Part shown: positions 6,835 through 7,888 of the stretch, one piece after another | Numbering within the stretch: the stretch's first letter is position 1 | Layout of the letters: each line of letters opens with the position of its first letter | Source of the DNA: Beijerinckiaceae bacterium | Lineage (GTDB): Bacteria > Pseudomonadota > Alphaproteobacteria > Rhizobiales > Beijerinckiaceae | Direction of reading: 5' to 3' | Assembly (NCBI GenBank): GCA_027311205.1 | Contig: DAICZI010000063.1 | Coordinates: 1-7,888, forward strand | DNA length: 7,888 bases | Made by a program: the position numbers and the translations under genes | The notes under the pieces: model-generated | Databases searched by the model: none | The model's input: only the letters and a program-made list of their open reading frames with translations | Told to the model about the DNA's origin: nothing

Positions 6835-6945
6835 TCAGGCAGTCTTGATTTCGTTGAGCAGATCGGGGTGGCGATCAAGCAGCTTGAACAGCTTGACCAG
6901 AGCCAGGGGCGGCTTGGTCTTGCCATTCTCGTAACACGAAAAGGC
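6835..6945 (-). pseudogene. C-terminal remnant of an MqsA-type helix-turn-helix antitoxin
   Basis: The minus strand reads AFSCYENGKTKPPLALVKLF, then KLLDRHPDLLNEIKTA and a TGA at 6835-6837. This is the end of the XRE-type DNA-binding domain of MqsA antitoxins; E. coli MqsA has AFSRYEKG...IKLLRVLDKHPELLNEIR at its C-terminus. Similarity stops abruptly upstream of AFS (at about 6945): the expected GGGVN-type turn and everything before it, including the N-terminal zinc-binding part, are missing. The upstream sequence is AT-rich and belongs to a different gene whose TAG stop (6970-6972) happens to be in the same frame. The remnant has the high G/C third positions of the host, and one conserved Arg is Cys here. 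No MqsR toxin is seen in the window. Confidence 0.72.
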
Positions 6946-7888
6946 ATATATTTCGTAGTAGTTGACTGGCTAAAACGCGCGCAACTCGGTCAACAATTCT
7001 CGATACGCGTTCAATAAATTTATTATGCTTTGTCGGTCTCCCAATCGCCCATTATGATCTCGCGTGCTTTTGTTCGGCTCATATTGCATTATACCACCAA
7101 TTCTGTGCTTAACGAATAGATTTTCAAACTCTTCTACGGTTAACGACGCAACTCCCCATTTTTCTCTCATTCCGTGAATTGGACGCCCTCTCCAACCATG
7201 ATCGTAAAACCGCTTAATCCACTTATTCGTCAGATCGACGTTTTTTTCACATGTCAGATAGATACGCTTAATATCCGGGTTTATTCGAAGTGATGCAGCG
7301 CCGTGCAACTTATATTCTCGTGGCACATTTTTCGCATCCCTCTCCGGCCAGCCGACAATCAAAAGACGTAATAGCTTTCCGTTGATTTCGAAATTCGCGT
7401 CGAATGACATCTGCTTCCGATGCCATTTCTTGACACCAAGCTGTTCCAACCCCGGTTTAAGAACATCTTCCCACAAGTCTCGCGCGCCTGGGCATAGCGT
7501 TGTAGCAAAAGTCTCTGGATCGCACCGAAGTTTGGGAACCTCTAAATTCGAAGAATAGTTTTGCAGCTTTTCGTCCGGTAAGATTCCACCAGAAGCTGGG
7601 CGCTGCCAGACGACTTCAAATCGCATTCCATCCCGAAGTACGTCCGCCCGCACATATGCTAACGGCCCATCGTGCGAGAAAGTCTCCCCGTGCGTGACGT
7701 ACGACTTATCATAGAAATCCGTCATGATCATGAGGCCATATTTGCCAGATTCCAGAGCAACGGCGACCATGTCATTTAAGACATTCGGCTCAACTGATTG
7801 TTTTCCAATCGCATTTTGCCACAACTCCAATATATTAGAGAACGTTTGTACTTTTGTTGGAAAATTGATTGACGGTTTTACTTTTTCC
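6946..7888. other. AT-rich segment of likely foreign origin that truncates the mqsA-like gene
   Basis: Base composition changes sharply here. For example, 7081-7140 contains 20 G/C of 60, while 4561-4620 in pccB contains 47 of 60. The change coincides with loss of MqsA similarity at about 6945, so this looks like the edge of an insertion or replacement. No insertion-sequence terminal repeat, integrase or tRNA attachment site is visible, and the other boundary lies outside the window. Confidence 0.5.
6970..7888 (-). CDS. Unrecognised protein, accessory gene (5' end outside window)
   Basis: The frame is open from the right window edge to a TAG at 6970-6972, giving 305 residues of a protein whose start is outside. 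A TTG at 7830 would allow a 286-residue protein, but the 19 codons upstream (EKVKPSINFPTKVQTFSNI) are open and read naturally into it, so I treat the gene as partial. I do not recognise the family. It looks soluble, mixed alpha/beta and rich in charged and aromatic residues, with no membrane segment or signal. Notable stretches are YGLMIMTDFYDKSYVTHGE, WHRKQMSFDANFEINGKLLR, RIYLTCEKNVDLTNKWIKRF and YDHGWRGRPIHGMREKWG. The last 60 residues include a helical LTVEEFENLFVKHRIGG. Low G+C and mixed codon use contrast with all other genes here, suggesting recent transfer. Its position beside toxin-antitoxin genes fits an accessory or defence role, but that is guesswork. Confidence 0.7.
   Translation of the reverse strand, partial: EKVKPSINFPTKVQTFSNILELWQNAIGKQSVEPNVLNDMVAVALESGKYGLMIMTDFYDKSYVTHGETFSHDGPLAYVRADVLRDGMRFEVVWQRPASGGILPDEKLQNYSSNLEVPKLRCDPETFATTLCPGARDLWEDVLKPGLEQLGVKKWHRKQMSFDANFEINGKLLRLLIVGWPERDAKNVPREYKLHGAASLRINPDIKRIYLTCEKNVDLTNKWIKRFYDHGWRGRPIHGMREKWGVASLTVEEFENLFVKHRIGGIMQYEPNKSTRDHNGRLGDRQSIINLLNAYRELLTELRAF

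Noticed and set aside
4069..6972. Genome-wide amber recoding, suggested by two TAG codons each followed by in-frame coding-like sequence
   Set aside because: The TAG at 6970 is well explained as the normal stop of an inserted gene that happens to share a frame with the mqsA remnant. That leaves a single case, which a point mutation explains.
6961..6994. GTTGAC / GTCAAC inverted repeat near the junction as an element terminus
   Set aside because: It is only six bases with a 22-base loop, lies inside or at the end of the unknown gene, and there is no partner at another boundary to compare.
6811..7017. 68-codon + strand open frame after mazF
   Set aside because: The minus strand over 6835-6945 matches the MqsA C-terminus, so this frame is its antisense shadow. 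It also crosses the composition junction and overlaps the end of the unknown gene.
7013..7024. 12-base palindrome AATAAATTTATT
   Set aside because: It lies inside the coding frame of the unknown gene in AT-rich DNA, where such palindromes are expected by chance.
1..7888. CRISPR array, tRNA or rRNA genes
   Set aside because: No regularly spaced repeats, tRNA cloverleaf or rRNA-like sequence was seen on either strand.

Overview
The window looks like chromosomal DNA of an alphaproteobacterium, probably Hyphomicrobiales (Rhizobiales)-like. It is GC-rich with strong G/C preference at third codon positions. It pairs a propionyl-CoA carboxylase beta subunit of the alphaproteobacterial type with a class of MazE-like antitoxin (DUF3018) common in that group. 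The taxonomic call is inference from gene content; there is no rRNA or other marker in the window.

Layout. The left 6 kb is ordinary core and metabolic DNA. It holds the tail of an unidentified membrane protein (+), a cation diffusion facilitator with three C-terminal cytoplasmic modules (-), glyoxalase I (+), a histone-deacetylase-family amidohydrolase (-), an L,D-transpeptidase lipoprotein (+), a small hypothetical gene interrupted by an in-frame TAG (-), and the carboxyltransferase subunit of propionyl-CoA carboxylase (-). These genes mostly alternate in strand, so most are probably separate transcription units. The small broken gene lies directly downstream of pccB and could be co-transcribed with it. 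No biotin carboxylase (pccA) partner is visible here.

The right end, from about 6.2 kb, is accessory. A compact MazE(DUF3018)-MazF toxin-antitoxin operon has a good sigma70-like promoter with several symmetric elements. Facing it is the C-terminal third of an MqsA-type helix-turn-helix antitoxin, cut off at about 6945. From that point to the right edge the DNA is much poorer in G+C and carries one unrecognised gene that runs off the window. The simplest reading is that foreign DNA disrupted an mqsA-like gene next to an intact mazEF module.

Functional links between the core genes are loose: metal homeostasis, methylglyoxal detoxification, protein or small-molecule deacylation, cell-wall crosslinking and propionyl-CoA metabolism. 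No complete new system can be demonstrated. The best candidates for something undescribed are the unknown gene at the right edge and the amber-interrupted gene behind pccB.
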